This document shows, piece after piece, positions 1 to 7,755 of a DNA stretch of 40,869 bases (the stretch's first letter is position 1; each line of letters starts with the position of its first letter). This stretch comes from Clostridia bacterium. GTDB lineage: Bacteria; Bacillota; Clostridia; Christensenellales; Aristaeellaceae. The stretch is from contig JAFWES010000073.1 in NCBI GenBank assembly GCA_017512805.1, positions 1 to 40,869 of the forward strand, in the 5' to 3' direction. Made by a program: the position numbers and the translations under genes. The notes beneath the pieces were generated by a model. That model ran no database searches. It was not told the DNA's origin and saw only the letters and a list, made by a program, of their open reading frames with translations.

Positions 1-219
1 CAGGTAGCCGTTCTGCAGCTCCAACGTGATGTCTTCCTTCTTGAAGCCCGGCAGATCAATATCTACTTCGTAGTGATCCTCGTGCTCATGCACGTCGGTC
101 TTCATCTCGCGAGCAGCGTTTTTACCGTACAGCTGACGATCCATTCGCCGCATCTCACGATTCCAGTCATCAAAGAACTCGTCAAACAGGTTTTCACCAA
201 AGATACTCGGCATCAACAT
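1..219 (-). CDS. hsp20: Hsp20/alpha-crystallin small heat shock protein (N-terminal part, runs off the window)
   Basis: Small heat shock proteins are ATP-independent cytosolic holdases that keep unfolding proteins soluble for DnaK/ClpB refolding. The 73 visible residues begin MLMPSIFGENLFDEFFDDW, the typical hydrophobic N-terminal arm. They run into the start of the alpha-crystallin domain, where VDIDLPGFKKEDITLEL matches the family signature (D-x-P-G-x-K-x-E-D-I). The C-terminal half and the I-x-I/V tail lie outside the window. The start is fixed by AGGAGGT at 227-233, 7 nt upstream of ATG 217-219; an in-frame ATG at 211-213 has no such site. It stands alone behind its own promoter with a CIRCE-type operator, so HrcA control is expected. 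Family assignment is firm; the symbol is generic. Confidence 0.93.
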   Translation of the reverse strand, partial: MLMPSIFGENLFDEFFDDWNREMRRMDRQLYGKNAAREMKTDVHEHEDHYEVDIDLPGFKKEDITLELQNGYL

Positions 220-385
220 AACTCTTACCTCCTTTGACCCTCATGCGCTGGTCGCGCACCTGCTGTCGGTGTGATCCCTTTCGGGTGGCATCCTCGGGCA
301 GGTTGTCGTGTCGGCGTCGGTCTTTGTATGTTGTTACCCTGAACCTCCGGGGCTCTTTCTTTCCTTCCCCCTCGGTTCGTATATT

Positions 386-413
386 ATTATACTCATTTTG
401 TTAGCACTGTCAA
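386..413 (-). promoter_or_regulatory. Sigma-A-type promoter of the Hsp20 gene
   Basis: On the minus strand TTGACA (408-413) and TATAAT (386-391) are both perfect consensus, separated by 16 nt. Transcription would start near 379, leaving an untranslated leader of about 160 nt before the ATG at 219. That leader holds no gene I can support; its length leaves room for an RNA thermometer or a short upstream ORF, neither of which I can demonstrate. The -35 hexamer lies partly inside the CIRCE operator. Confidence 0.8.
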
Positions 414-427
414 GAGGTGAGTGCTAA
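401..427. promoter_or_regulatory. CIRCE operator (HrcA-binding site)
   Basis: TTAGCACTG (401-409), a 9-nt spacer, then GAGTGCTAA (419-427). The classical CIRCE element is TTAGCACTC-N9-GAGTGCTAA, so 17 of 18 arm positions match and the spacer length is exact. It overlaps the -35 of the Hsp20 promoter, the expected place for HrcA repression. CIRCE usually guards hrcA-grpE-dnaK and groESL; its use on an hsp20 gene is known but less universal. Confidence 0.88.
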
Positions 428-438
428 TTTGATGGTGA

Positions 439-636
439 ACAATTCGTGAACGGATTGCAGAGAATAATTCAATCCAGAATATTTTGATTCACTCCAGGAA
501 TAATCGTGTGAATCTGGTCATTGACGAAGATGAAGCAATCATCGTCAGAGAGATCGAGCGGGTGGATGTCCGAACCGGGTACAAGGTGCACATCAAGTTC
601 AAGATTTCACTGAAGCAGTTCCTCGGTCAGGAGTGA
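439..636 (+). pseudogene. Remnant: C-terminal tail of a probable serine recombinase
   Basis: An open frame with no start codon ends at TGA 634-636. Its last 45 or so residues (around LVIDEDEAIIVREIERV and VHIKFKISLKQF) resemble the C-terminal beta strands of large serine recombinases, where a basic 'x-I-x-V-x-F-K' strand precedes the stop. Stop codons close the frame just upstream (430-432 and 436-438), and the catalytic domain is absent. It lies between the CIRCE operator and a decayed tyrosine recombinase, consistent with an old mobile-element scar. The match is by pattern only; another DNA-binding protein tail is possible. Confidence 0.3.
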
Positions 637-884
637 TCCTGATCGGGGATTTTTTGCAGGATTATCTGGATATGTAACGAATAATCACTTTCAGAAGGCC
701 ATGTTTTGTGGTACATTGATTGTGCCATGAAACATGGCTATTCGGAATTTGACAGAAGCGACTTAACTTTTGAAATTCCTCGCCATTAAGGAATTTGTAA
801 CAATTCACTTTTTGACTCCTGAAACAACCGGGAAATCCATGTTTTCTGCTATGATGTGACTCCAAAAAACTGTGGAGGTGCATC
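637..884. other. Intergenic region upstream of the decayed recombinase
   Basis: No gene is supported here. An inverted repeat GCCATGTTT (698-706) / AAACATGGC (730-738) could form a 9-bp stem with a 23-nt loop; it has no T-tract, so it is not an obvious terminator. Near the right end TATGAT at 850-855 is preceded by TG one base upstream, giving an extended -10, with no convincing -35. GGAGG at 874-878 serves the ATG at 885. Confidence 0.4.
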
Positions 885-1854
885 ATGAACCAGGGAACCA
901 TAAACTTCATACTTCAACTGATGACGGGCTGCCTGAATAACAGCCAGATGATCAGGTTGCAGAACACCCTCAATGAATCACAAAACTGGCCGAAGATTGG
1001 TCGACGGAGAGGTCATCAGCCGAACTTCTTGAAGCATTCCTTGCCGTAAAGCGCCTTGAAGGCCGGTCAGACAAGACACTGGCGTTGTACCGCTAGAACA
1101 TCGGAATGATTCTGGGTATTTCTGAAAAGAATGCCTGTGTGATGACTACAGATGATATCCGGAGATGCCTGACACAATATCAGGAAGAACATGGAGTTAA
1201 CAAAGCGACCCTTGATAATGTCCGCCGCAATCTTTCCAGCTTTTTCAGATGGCTGGAGGATGAAAACTATATCTTCAAAAGTCCACTCCGCAGGATTCAC
1301 AAGATCAAAACGACCGTATCCGTCCGGGTACATATGCGGATGAAGATTTGGAAAAGCTGCGGGATGACTGTAAAGAGCTCCGAAACCTCGCTATTATCGA
1401 TATGCTGAATTCTACTGGGATGCGTGTTGGCGAATTGGGTAACCTGGATATTGCGGAAATCGATTTCGAAGAACGTGAATGCGTCGTTCTCGGCAAGGGT
1501 GATAAGGAACGAATTGTATATTTTGACGCAAGAACCAAACTGCATCTGAAGAAATACCTGAACACCAGGACGGACAAGAACCCGGCGCTGTTCGTATCAA
1601 TCCGTAATCCTCATAAACGCCTGCTGGCGGGTGGAGTCGAGATCATGCTGAAGAAGATGGGTGAAGAGTGTGATGTTCATCACGTGCACCCACACAAATT
1701 CAGGCGGACCATGGCCACAACCGCCATTGACAAAGGAATGCCGATCGAACAGGTGCAGAGGCTGCTTGGGCATGAAAAGATTGACACCACCCTTCATTAC
1801 GCTATGGTGAAACAGAGCAACGTGAAATCCGCGCACAGGAAGTATATCGGATAG
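885..1854 (+). pseudogene. Tyrosine site-specific recombinase (XerC/XerD-like integrase), broken by two frameshifts and a stop
   Basis: Reading across three frames gives a complete phage-integrase-family protein of about 320 residues. ATG 885 follows GGAGG at 874-878. A frameshift near 980-985 moves the frame to the SAM-like core-binding domain (DWSTERSSAELLEAFLAVK). An in-frame TAG at 1094-1096 interrupts it in ...LALYR-stop-NIGMIL. A second frameshift near 1310 leads into the catalytic domain. That domain keeps its active-site set: Arg in TGMRVGEL, Lys in the following hairpin (GKGDKER), H-x-x-R in HPHKFRRT, His in LLGHEKI and Tyr in TLHYA. The catalytic half is the longest open frame (about 1330-1854) and could still be translated from an internal start, but a working recombinase is unlikely. 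Sequencing error cannot be excluded for single lesions, though three in one gene favour real decay. Confidence 0.85.
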
Positions 1855-1876
1855 CAGTTGAATGTGATGAAACATC

Positions 1877-1905
1877 TTGACAGAGATCCTCCAAACCTTT
1901 ATACT
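1877..1905 (+). promoter_or_regulatory. Promoter of the DUF3800 gene
   Basis: TTGACA (1877-1882) and TATACT (1900-1905) are separated by exactly 17 nt. It lies just past the decayed recombinase and reads into the DUF3800 gene, giving a leader of about 95 nt that contains the hairpin described next. Confidence 0.7.
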
Positions 1906-1961
1906 GTAAGCAAGATCAGGAAACTGATTGGGGCTGGTCGAAAGACCCAGGTCCATCTGAT

Positions 1962-1991
1962 GGCGGGGAAGTTCCTCGCCTTTCCTGTTTT
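1962..1991 (+). terminator. Hairpin with T-rich tail in the DUF3800 leader (possible attenuator)
   Basis: GGCGGGG and CCTCGCC form a 7-bp stem (one G-U pair) around AAGTT, and TTTCCTGTTTT follows directly. It lies between the promoter at 1877-1905 and the start codon at 2007, so if it terminates transcription it would act on the DUF3800 gene itself. It could instead be the leftover terminator of the upstream recombinase gene. Confidence 0.35.
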
Positions 1992-2006
1992 CCGGAGGAT
2001 TTAGTC

Positions 2007-2684
2007 ATGAAAGAGCTGAGTGTTTTTATCGATGAATCCGGGGACTTCGGTGAATATGATGATCAAGCCCCCTATTACATCATTACCATGGTGTTTCATG
2101 ACCAAAGCCAGGCCATTACGGATGCGGTTCAAAAACTGGATCAGGAATTATCATACATGGATTTGAATGATCTGTGCATCCATACCGGGCCTATTGTTCG
2201 AAGGGAAGAAATCTATGAGTTCATGTCTATAACGGAAAGGCGCCGGATCTTCAACAAACTGGTTGCATTCTTTCGCCAGGTTGACATCCGGTACAAATGT
2301 ATCAGTATCGAAAAGAAACATGCGGATGATGTCATTCAGGCTACTTCCCAGCTTTCCAGAAAAATGTCCCAGTTTATAAGGGACAACCTTGAATACTTCC
2401 TGTCCTGTGATGCAGTTAAGATCTATTATGACAATGGGCAAATTGAAGTCAGCAGGATTCTTGCATCCGTATTCAGCGCGTTGATTCCCAATTCACAATT
2501 CAGGAAGGTTCTGCCAAAGGATTATAAACTCTTCCAGGTTGCAGACCTGATCTGTTCAATGGAACTGATCAGACTCAAAATGGAAAATCATCAGTATTCA
2601 CATTCAGAAGAGTTGTTCTTTGGAAAGCAATATGAATTAAAACGCAATTATCTTCGCATCATTCAGAAAAAAGAATGGAGATAG
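2007..2684 (+). CDS. DUF3800 domain protein
   Basis: The 225-residue protein starts with SVFIDESGDFG (residues 4-14), the defining DUF3800 motif: two acidic residues on the first strand of a predicted RNase-H-like fold. The C-terminal DYKLFQVADLICSMELIRLK holds the other conserved part, F-Q-V-A-D-L with its Asp. The acidic set suggests a metal-dependent nuclease or nucleic-acid-binding role, which is inference; the family is often found in mobile and defence-rich regions. The start is set by GGAGG at 1994-1998, 8 nt before ATG 2007. It has its own promoter with a hairpin in the leader and lies directly behind the decayed recombinase. No partner gene is translationally coupled to it. Confidence 0.85.
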   Translation: MKELSVFIDESGDFGEYDDQAPYYIITMVFHDQSQAITDAVQKLDQELSYMDLNDLCIHTGPIVRREEIYEFMSITERRRIFNKLVAFFRQVDIRYKCISIEKKHADDVIQATSQLSRKMSQFIRDNLEYFLSCDAVKIYYDNGQIEVSRILASVFSALIPNSQFRKVLPKDYKLFQVADLICSMELIRLKMENHQYSHSEELFFGKQYELKRNYLRIIQKKEWR

Positions 2685-2734
2685 CAGGATAATTCGTTTT
2701 TATCAGTGGAATCCATGAAAAGGAGTTGAAGCTG

Positions 2735-3723
2735 ATGAAATAGCATTTTTCGATCGCAATTCTGCTCATATTGGTTTTTGCTGTCTCTATAAGTACAGTC
2801 TTGGCAGAAACACCGATCACTCAGCCTTTCGATACCATTGGCGGTATTGTGACTTTTGGCCGCTATGAGCAGGACGCCAACGAAGAGAACGGTCCTGAGG
2901 AAATTGAGTGGATTGTGCTGGATGTGCAGGACAGAAAGGCGCTGCTACTGAGCCGGTACGGGCTGGAAGCGAAACCGTACAATACGGAAAATACAGATGT
3001 TACATGGGAAATCTGCACGCTGCGAACCTGGCTGAACAGCGATTTCCGGAATAAGGCATTCAGCGCGGAAGAACAATCCGCCATCCTGACCACCACGGTG
3101 GACAACAGCTCCAGCCAGGGTCACAACGATTTGATTTCGATCGATGGGAACAATACACAGGATAAAATCTTCCTGCTGAGCTACGCGGAGGCGAACCGGT
3201 ACCTGGGTGTGAAATACTGGAAAGAGGCGACCGTAATAACACAAAATCACGCGTTGCGCCTACAGATTACGCCATCGAAACCGGCGCAGATAGCACTGAC
3301 ATTTACCAGACGGCAGACGGCATGCCGGCAGGGTGGTGGTGGCTCCGGTCGCCCGCCTACAGTCAGCGCATCGCCGCGGGCGTGGACTGCGACGGCTCGC
3401 TCAACGGCGGCGATGTCGACGACGGCAGCGGTGTTGTCCGTCCGGCCCTTTGGCTGGATCTGAATGCTGTAGACAAAAAAAGCGGAGATACAACCGTAAA
3501 GATTCGCGGCGTCGTATATTGCAACACTAAAAAAGTCATTCCGGTTGAACCTGACGAGAGTGTTATTGTAAACGAGGAGCTTCCAATAAATGGAAGTATG
3601 ACTGATAAAAAAACAACTGCATATGCGTTCATAAACGATGGACAATCGGACGAAATTCTGGTGTGCCTTATTGATGGAGAGTGGTATCAGTTTCTGGCTA
3701 CAGAACGAGTAGGACAACCTTGA
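2735..3723 (+). pseudogene. Secreted DUF6273 protein, disrupted by a stop in the signal peptide and a 1-nt deletion
   Basis: GGAG at 2722-2725 precedes ATG 2735, but the third codon is TAG (2741-2743), probably once AAG. After it the frame reads as a signal peptide (SIAILLILVFAVSISTVLA, then ET). The body carries the DUF6273 pattern: IEWIVLDVQDRKALLLSRYG, TWLNSDFRNKAF, and later GWWWLRSPAY and VRPALWLDL. The halves are in different frames. Restoring one base near 3233, in a run reading ATDNNTKSRVAPTDYA, joins them; that reconstruction is inference. The downstream part ends at TGA 3721-3723. DUF6273 domains occur in many secreted or surface proteins of gut Clostridia; their function is unknown to me. 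Translation from an internal start at 2771 would lack a usable signal peptide. Confidence 0.8.
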
Positions 3724-3766
3724 GTATTCGTCCGACGTGCTGGCCGGTGTATAGGAGGGTGTGATC

Positions 3767-4513
3767 ATGGAGTATATTCAGGTAACGAAAGAAAATATTG
3801 AAAAGGAACACATCTGCTGTGCAATATCCAACAACAAGGACGCTCAGGTTTCATCAAAGAAAGCCTGGCTGACAGATCGGTTTGATGACGGACTTGTTTT
3901 CCTTAAAAGCACAGAACGTGGAAAATGCTTCATTGAATATATCCCTGCTGAAAACGCCTGGAATCCGATTGATGCGGATGGATATATGTACATTGACTGC
4001 CTCTGGGTTTCTGGCTCTTTCAAAGGACACGGATACTCCAATGACCTGCTCAGTTCCTGCATTTCAGACAGTAAGGCGAAGGGCAAAAAGGGTCTGTGCA
4101 TTCTGAGTGCCGCAAAGAAGAAGCCTTTTCTTGCCGATTCGAAGTTCCTGAAATATAAAGGATTTACTGTATGCGATGAAGCAGATAACGGCATCCAACT
4201 ATGGTATCTGCCCTTTTTGCCGGATGCTGAACCGCCGATATTCAAAGAATGTGCCCGACATCCCCATACAGATGAAAGAGGCTACGTTCTGTACTATACG
4301 AGCCAGTGCCCGTTCAATGCGAAATATGTCCCGATTGTTGAGCAAACTGCAAAAGAGCACGGTATATCGTTCAAGGCAATCCATATTGATAAAAAAGAAG
4401 ATGCCCGGACAGCGCCGACACCAATCACAACTTATGCCCTGTTCTATGATGGAAAATATCTGACAAACGAGCAAATGAATGATGCTAAATTTCTGAAATT
4501 GGCTGGTCAATAG
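3767..4513 (+). CDS. GNAT acetyltransferase with C-terminal YoaP-like domain
   Basis: This is a two-part protein of 248 residues. The N-terminal part (about 1-150) is a GNAT fold: WVSGSFKGHGYSNDLLSSC holds the acetyl-CoA pyrophosphate loop (degenerate Q/R-x-x-G-x-G/A), and LADSKFLKYKGF is the usual late helix. The C-terminal part (about 165-248) resembles the YoaP domain, a thioredoxin-like extension with YYTSQCPFNAKYVP and a single conserved Cys. Proteins of this type are annotated as N-acetyltransferases of unknown substrate. ATG 3767 is preferred to the in-frame GTG 3761 because AGGAGG (3753-3758) is 8 nt from the ATG and only 2 nt from the GTG. The gene stands alone between two damaged genes and appears intact. 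Confidence 0.82.
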   Translation: MEYIQVTKENIEKEHICCAISNNKDAQVSSKKAWLTDRFDDGLVFLKSTERGKCFIEYIPAENAWNPIDADGYMYIDCLWVSGSFKGHGYSNDLLSSCISDSKAKGKKGLCILSAAKKKPFLADSKFLKYKGFTVCDEADNGIQLWYLPFLPDAEPPIFKECARHPHTDERGYVLYYTSQCPFNAKYVPIVEQTAKEHGISFKAIHIDKKEDARTAPTPITTYALFYDGKYLTNEQMNDAKFLKLAGQ

Positions 4514-4516
4514 CCC

Positions 4517-4808
4517 GGAATCTCGGAAGATATTTTTTGATTTTGTTGGCTAAGACAGAACAGAATTTGGGGGAGAAAGTATGGGTAAAATTGAACGATA
4601 TGAAGTACATGAAGAATGGAATCACTCCGGGCTTGTAAAGGCAGGTGATTATTGTTTCCTGAGTTATTGTGTCGGCAATATCGGCGGCACGATTGAGGAA
4701 CAGATCAATGGTGCCTTTGATAACATGGAAGAAAGACTTGCCATGGTCTGGCTGACACTGGAGAATGTGGTTCCCGGGATACCTGTTGGCAAGGAATCTC
4801 GGAAGATA
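4517..4808 (+). repeat. 16-nt direct repeat bracketing the truncated RidA gene
   Basis: GGAATCTCGGAAGATA occurs exactly at 4517-4532 and again at 4793-4808. The left copy is just past the stop of the GNAT-YoaP gene; the right copy falls inside the divergent C-terminal codons of the RidA fragment. Short direct repeats at the edges of a truncated gene are what recombination or slippage between them would leave. Confidence 0.6.
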
Positions 4809-4823
4809 CATCAACTTAGATAA
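4581..4823 (+). pseudogene. RidA/YjgF family protein, C-terminally truncated
   Basis: The ORF encodes 80 residues. About 60 (GLVKAGDYCFLSYCVGN, then EQINGAFDNMEERLAMVWLTLENVV) match the N-terminal half of RidA-family enamine/imine deaminases, which are normally about 125 residues and trimeric. Past ENVV the sequence changes to unrelated codons overlapping the right copy of the 16-nt repeat and stops at 4821-4823. The conserved C-terminal Arg and Glu of the active site are missing, so a functional trimer is unlikely. A purine-rich GGGGGAG site before ATG 4581 remains. It sits 14 nt upstream of the flavodoxin-type gene, and translation through it may still help expression of that neighbour. Confidence 0.7.
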
Positions 4824-4837
4824 AGGAGAAGAGGAAA

Positions 4838-5407
4838 ATGAAAAAGGTGGCTGTTTTATGGTCAAGTCCCAATTTGGACGGCCTGACTGCTTCAGCAAAA
4901 AGCCGGTTTCTGGAAGGTCTCAATGATGCCGGTGCCGAGGTAAAGGAAATCCATCTGAATCGAATGAAACTGGAACATTGCCGTGCCTGCGGTAATGGTT
5001 GGGGCACATGCAACAAAACAGGCAATTGCGTAATCCACGATGATTTTATGGAGATCTATCAGACACTCCGGGAGGTTGATGGAATTGTCTGGATCAGCGC
5101 AGTCTATTGGTCCGATATGACGGAATGCTTCAAGGTATTCTTTGACAGACTTCGCAGGTGTGACGCGACACATAATCATTTCCTTGCTGACAAACGCTGC
5201 ATTCTGGTTGCATGTGCCGGTGGAACAGGGAGAGGAGCACTGGAATGCCTGACGCAGTTGGAGCGCGGTCTGACACATATGGGTATGCGCGTATATGACC
5301 GTATCCCGGTAGTGCGCTACAACAGGGATTACATTCTTCTGGCACTGGTTGAAGCAGGAAAAACCTATATTGACAGACTTGAAAACGGATTCGATATGTA
5401 CTACTGA
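4838..5407 (+). CDS. Flavodoxin-fold NAD(P)H-dependent FMN reductase / iron-sulfur flavoprotein-like
   Basis: A 189-residue cytosolic protein of the NADPH-dependent FMN reductase superfamily. VAVLWSSPNLDGLTASAKS (residues 4-22) is the phosphate-binding loop after the first strand (S-S/G-P-x-x-x-G-x-T). DGIVWISAVYWSDMTECFKVFFDR holds the second FMN contact (P/A-V-Y-W then K-x-F-x-D-R). CRACGNGWGTCNKTGNC gives a cysteine cluster typical of the iron-sulfur-flavoprotein branch, where extra Cys residues may ligand a cluster or be redox active. Substrate is unknown; quinones, nitro compounds or metals are typical. AAGGAGAAGAGG lies just upstream of ATG 4838. It follows the RidA remnant closely and may share its transcript. 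Confidence 0.87.
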   Translation: MKKVAVLWSSPNLDGLTASAKSRFLEGLNDAGAEVKEIHLNRMKLEHCRACGNGWGTCNKTGNCVIHDDFMEIYQTLREVDGIVWISAVYWSDMTECFKVFFDRLRRCDATHNHFLADKRCILVACAGGTGRGALECLTQLERGLTHMGMRVYDRIPVVRYNRDYILLALVEAGKTYIDRLENGFDMYY

Positions 5408-5555
5408 TATGGATTATTTACAGATTAACATAAATTGATATCCGTACTTATGGCATGCCAACGAGGATGCCTGCGATATCTTCGTGTTGAATTATAAAAA
5501 AAGAATGAACGATAAGAAATCGTATCTGATTATCATCGAAAAAGGAGACGTGCAG

Positions 5556-6434
5556 ATGATTCCCAATCTTATTCACTTTCCGGCTAATCCAACCCTGAAA
5601 GGGCAGGCGGAACTGATTCCGGATGTTCCATATTCGAAAAACGGCCAGACACTGACGCTGATCCTTCCATGGGCACCAAACGGAGACAGAACCAAAGCCG
5701 GCAGGATTCCGTTGATTGTTTTTGTTCAGGGAAGCGGATGGACCTCACCGAATCTGAATTATGAACTCCCCATGCTCTGTCATTATGCCGAAGAAGGAAT
5801 CGCCGTAGCTACAGTCCGCCATCGAAGCACAGCTGACGGAAATGTTTTTCCGGCTTTCCTGATCGATGTGAAATGTGCCATCCGTTTCCTGCGGGCTCAT
5901 GCGGAGGAATATGGGATTGATCCTTCCCGTGTAGCGGCATTCGGAACTTCCTCCGGCGGAAATACGGTCTGTCTCCTTGGACTGACAGGGGATGACCCGG
6001 CTTATAAAAGTGACGAATACCCGGAAGAAAGCGATGCGGTTTGCTGCGTTGTATCCTGTTTCGCACCGACAGATTTGGCAGCACGTTTTGCAGCAAGAAG
6101 GAAGGATCAGGACTGGTACCGCGGTATGATGACAGAACGCTTTGGGCCGGACAGCAGCCAGTGGGATCAGCAGCTGCGGGAATTCAGCCCGGCATGCAGG
6201 GTCGTTGTAGGGAAAAAATACCCGCCTTTTCTTCTTTTTCATGGTTCAGGGGATACGCTGGTACCTTACAGCCAGATGGAAACGCTTTATGAAGCCCTTC
6301 AAACCGCTGATACCGAAGTCAAAGCTGTATGTGTAGACGGAGGGGAGCATGAGGGGAATTTCTGGGGCCCGGAGGTAAGAGCAATGATTCATAAGGAATT
6401 GATAGAAAGATTAGCTGGCCCTCTTTTTTCATGA
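5556..6434 (+). CDS. Alpha/beta hydrolase, BD-FAE-like esterase/lipase
   Basis: A 292-residue protein with no signal peptide, so cytosolic. LIVFVQGSGWTSPN is the oxyanion-hole strand (H/Q-G-x-x-W type). AAFGTSSGGNTVCLL is the nucleophile elbow G-x-S-x-G. LLFHGSGDTLVPYSQ supplies the acid Asp and DGGEHEGNF the catalytic His, in the usual order and spacing. The profile fits the BD-FAE branch of carbohydrate esterases (acetyl or feruloyl substituents), but a general carboxylesterase is equally possible. The frame is open back to 5484; ATG 5556 is chosen because AAAAGGAGA lies 8-12 nt before it and the family begins near here. A 148-nt gap with no recognisable gene separates it from the flavodoxin gene. 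Confidence 0.85.
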   Translation: MIPNLIHFPANPTLKGQAELIPDVPYSKNGQTLTLILPWAPNGDRTKAGRIPLIVFVQGSGWTSPNLNYELPMLCHYAEEGIAVATVRHRSTADGNVFPAFLIDVKCAIRFLRAHAEEYGIDPSRVAAFGTSSGGNTVCLLGLTGDDPAYKSDEYPEESDAVCCVVSCFAPTDLAARFAARRKDQDWYRGMMTERFGPDSSQWDQQLREFSPACRVVVGKKYPPFLLFHGSGDTLVPYSQMETLYEALQTADTEVKAVCVDGGEHEGNFWGPEVRAMIHKELIERLAGPLFS

Positions 6435-6493
6435 TCAACTGTTAACTTCTGAAATAAACGACGATCGACACATCGGAATTTGTGAGGAAGAAA

Positions 6494-7378
6494 ATGAACA
6501 TGAAATATGAGATCAAGCCATTAACCGAGGAAGAGGAAACCTTCATCGAAGAAAAGATCAATGTATATGCCGATTCAATGGCGCCATCGGAACCCCACAC
6601 AGAGGAAGAACAGCTTGTTTTCAAAGTGGAGGATGAAGATAAAAATGTCATCGGCGGGTGCGTCGTCAACATCCATGAAATGGGCAGGGCGGTGCTCGCC
6701 CAGCTGTGGGTGGACGAGCGGTACCGCCATCACGGCCTGGGTTCCATGCTGATCCGCGCGACCGAGGACGCCGCAAGGGAGAAGGGCTGCTACTACCTGT
6801 GTCTCGGCACCATGGATTTTCAGGCAAAGCCGTTCTACGAAAAGCACGGTTTCCGGGTGTTCACCGTCAACAAGGACATCCCGATGGGCCACAAAAGCTG
6901 GTCCCTGTGCAAGCGGCTCGACAAGGACGTTCCGGACTATACGCCGGGGAACAACACCGCCGCGGAGAGATATCGGGTGGAGCCCGGCTCCCGGGAAGAC
7001 GCCGAGGTCATCGACAGAGGCCTCGACGCGTTTTGTGTGGAGGTTGTGCCGGACAAGCATGAGTACATCACCCTCAGCAGAAAGCTTGTCGATGCTCAGG
7101 GCAGCATGATCGCCGCCGTCATCGCCGGAGTCGATGAGGATGACGTTGCCGAAATCGACGGCATCTGGGTGGATGAACAGTATCGCAGGCAGGGCCTGGG
7201 CTCGTATCTGTTCCGCCGGATCGAGCGCGAGGCGAAGGAAAACGGCGCGTATGTGATCCTGTCGGACTGCTGCGACTGGACAGCCGGCTTCTTCTTCAAC
7301 AACGGGTTCGCCGCAAGGGGCGAGCTTACCGACTACCCCAGGGGACACACAGCCTACGAACTGGAAAAGCGGATCTGA
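6494..7378 (+). CDS. Tandem GNAT-family N-acetyltransferase (two GNAT domains)
   Basis: About 294 residues in two similar GNAT halves. The first has QLWVDERYRHHGLGSMLI (R-x-x-G-x-G/A, acetyl-CoA loop) and AKPFYEKHGF. The second has GIWVDEQYRRQGLGSYLF and TAGFFFNNGFAARGEL. Both halves keep the acetyl-CoA motif, so this may be two active sites or one catalytic plus one structural domain, as in known tandem GNATs. The acceptor is unknown. GAGGAAG at 6484-6490 suits ATG 6494 (or ATG 6500) better than the in-frame GTG 6482. Codons become clearly more GC-rich from about 6650 than in the preceding genes, hinting at a composite origin for this stretch. Confidence 0.85.
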   Translation: MNMKYEIKPLTEEEETFIEEKINVYADSMAPSEPHTEEEQLVFKVEDEDKNVIGGCVVNIHEMGRAVLAQLWVDERYRHHGLGSMLIRATEDAAREKGCYYLCLGTMDFQAKPFYEKHGFRVFTVNKDIPMGHKSWSLCKRLDKDVPDYTPGNNTAAERYRVEPGSREDAEVIDRGLDAFCVEVVPDKHEYITLSRKLVDAQGSMIAAVIAGVDEDDVAEIDGIWVDEQYRRQGLGSYLFRRIEREAKENGAYVILSDCCDWTAGFFFNNGFAARGELTDYPRGHTAYELEKRI

Positions 7379-7413
7379 CGAATACAACGCTGTGTGACGA
7401 ATTCCAGTTTCTG

Positions 7414-7746
7414 GTGATGAATCTGAAGACCATTGCTGACGCCAGCGAGGAAGACCGAAAACGCGGGCTGGTGGCATGGGCCGAGGCGTTCAGCGCCAGG
7501 GATTGGGAACAATTATGGAAGATTGAAAACCCGGGAGTAAAGGAGGCGGCAAAACAGATGCAGAAAGCGATGAGCAACCAGCAGCAGCGGCAGTTCATTT
7601 GGAGCCGCAGACTGGCTCAGATGGATCATGATAGTCAGATGGCAAGCGCAAGGGCTGAGGGCATGGCTGAGGGTGAAATCAAGGGGGAAATTAAGGGGGA
7701 AATCAAGCTGGGAAAATTGATTTCCAAACTGCTTTCATTGTATTGA
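7414..7746 (+). pseudogene. Truncated Rpn/PD-(D/E)XK transposase-like protein, C-terminal part only
   Basis: The 110-residue frame matches the C-terminal tail of Rpn-type nuclease/'putative transposase' proteins. These end in a helical segment followed by a charged EG-rich repeat tail (here MAEGEIKGEIKGEIK). The N-terminal PD-(D/E)XK nuclease core is absent. The frame is open upstream to the end of the tandem GNAT gene (stop 7376-7378), with no plausible start or ribosome site, suggesting the 5' part was lost when that gene arrived. The GEIK repeat is three near-identical 12-nt units (about 7674-7709), prone to slippage. No function is expected. Confidence 0.6.
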
Positions 7747-7755
7747 AAAGGCAAT

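Noticed and set aside
1330-1854. The catalytic half of the tyrosine recombinase as an independent functional gene
   Set aside because: All active-site residues are present, but the core-binding domain is out of frame and no convincing ribosome site precedes an internal start. It is better described as part of a pseudogene.
7674-7709. Three 12-nt repeats encoding GEIK as a regulatory or phase-variable tract
   Set aside because: They sit in the tail of a truncated Rpn-like gene, where such EG/K-rich tails are normal. The gene has already lost its nuclease core, so variation would have no effect.
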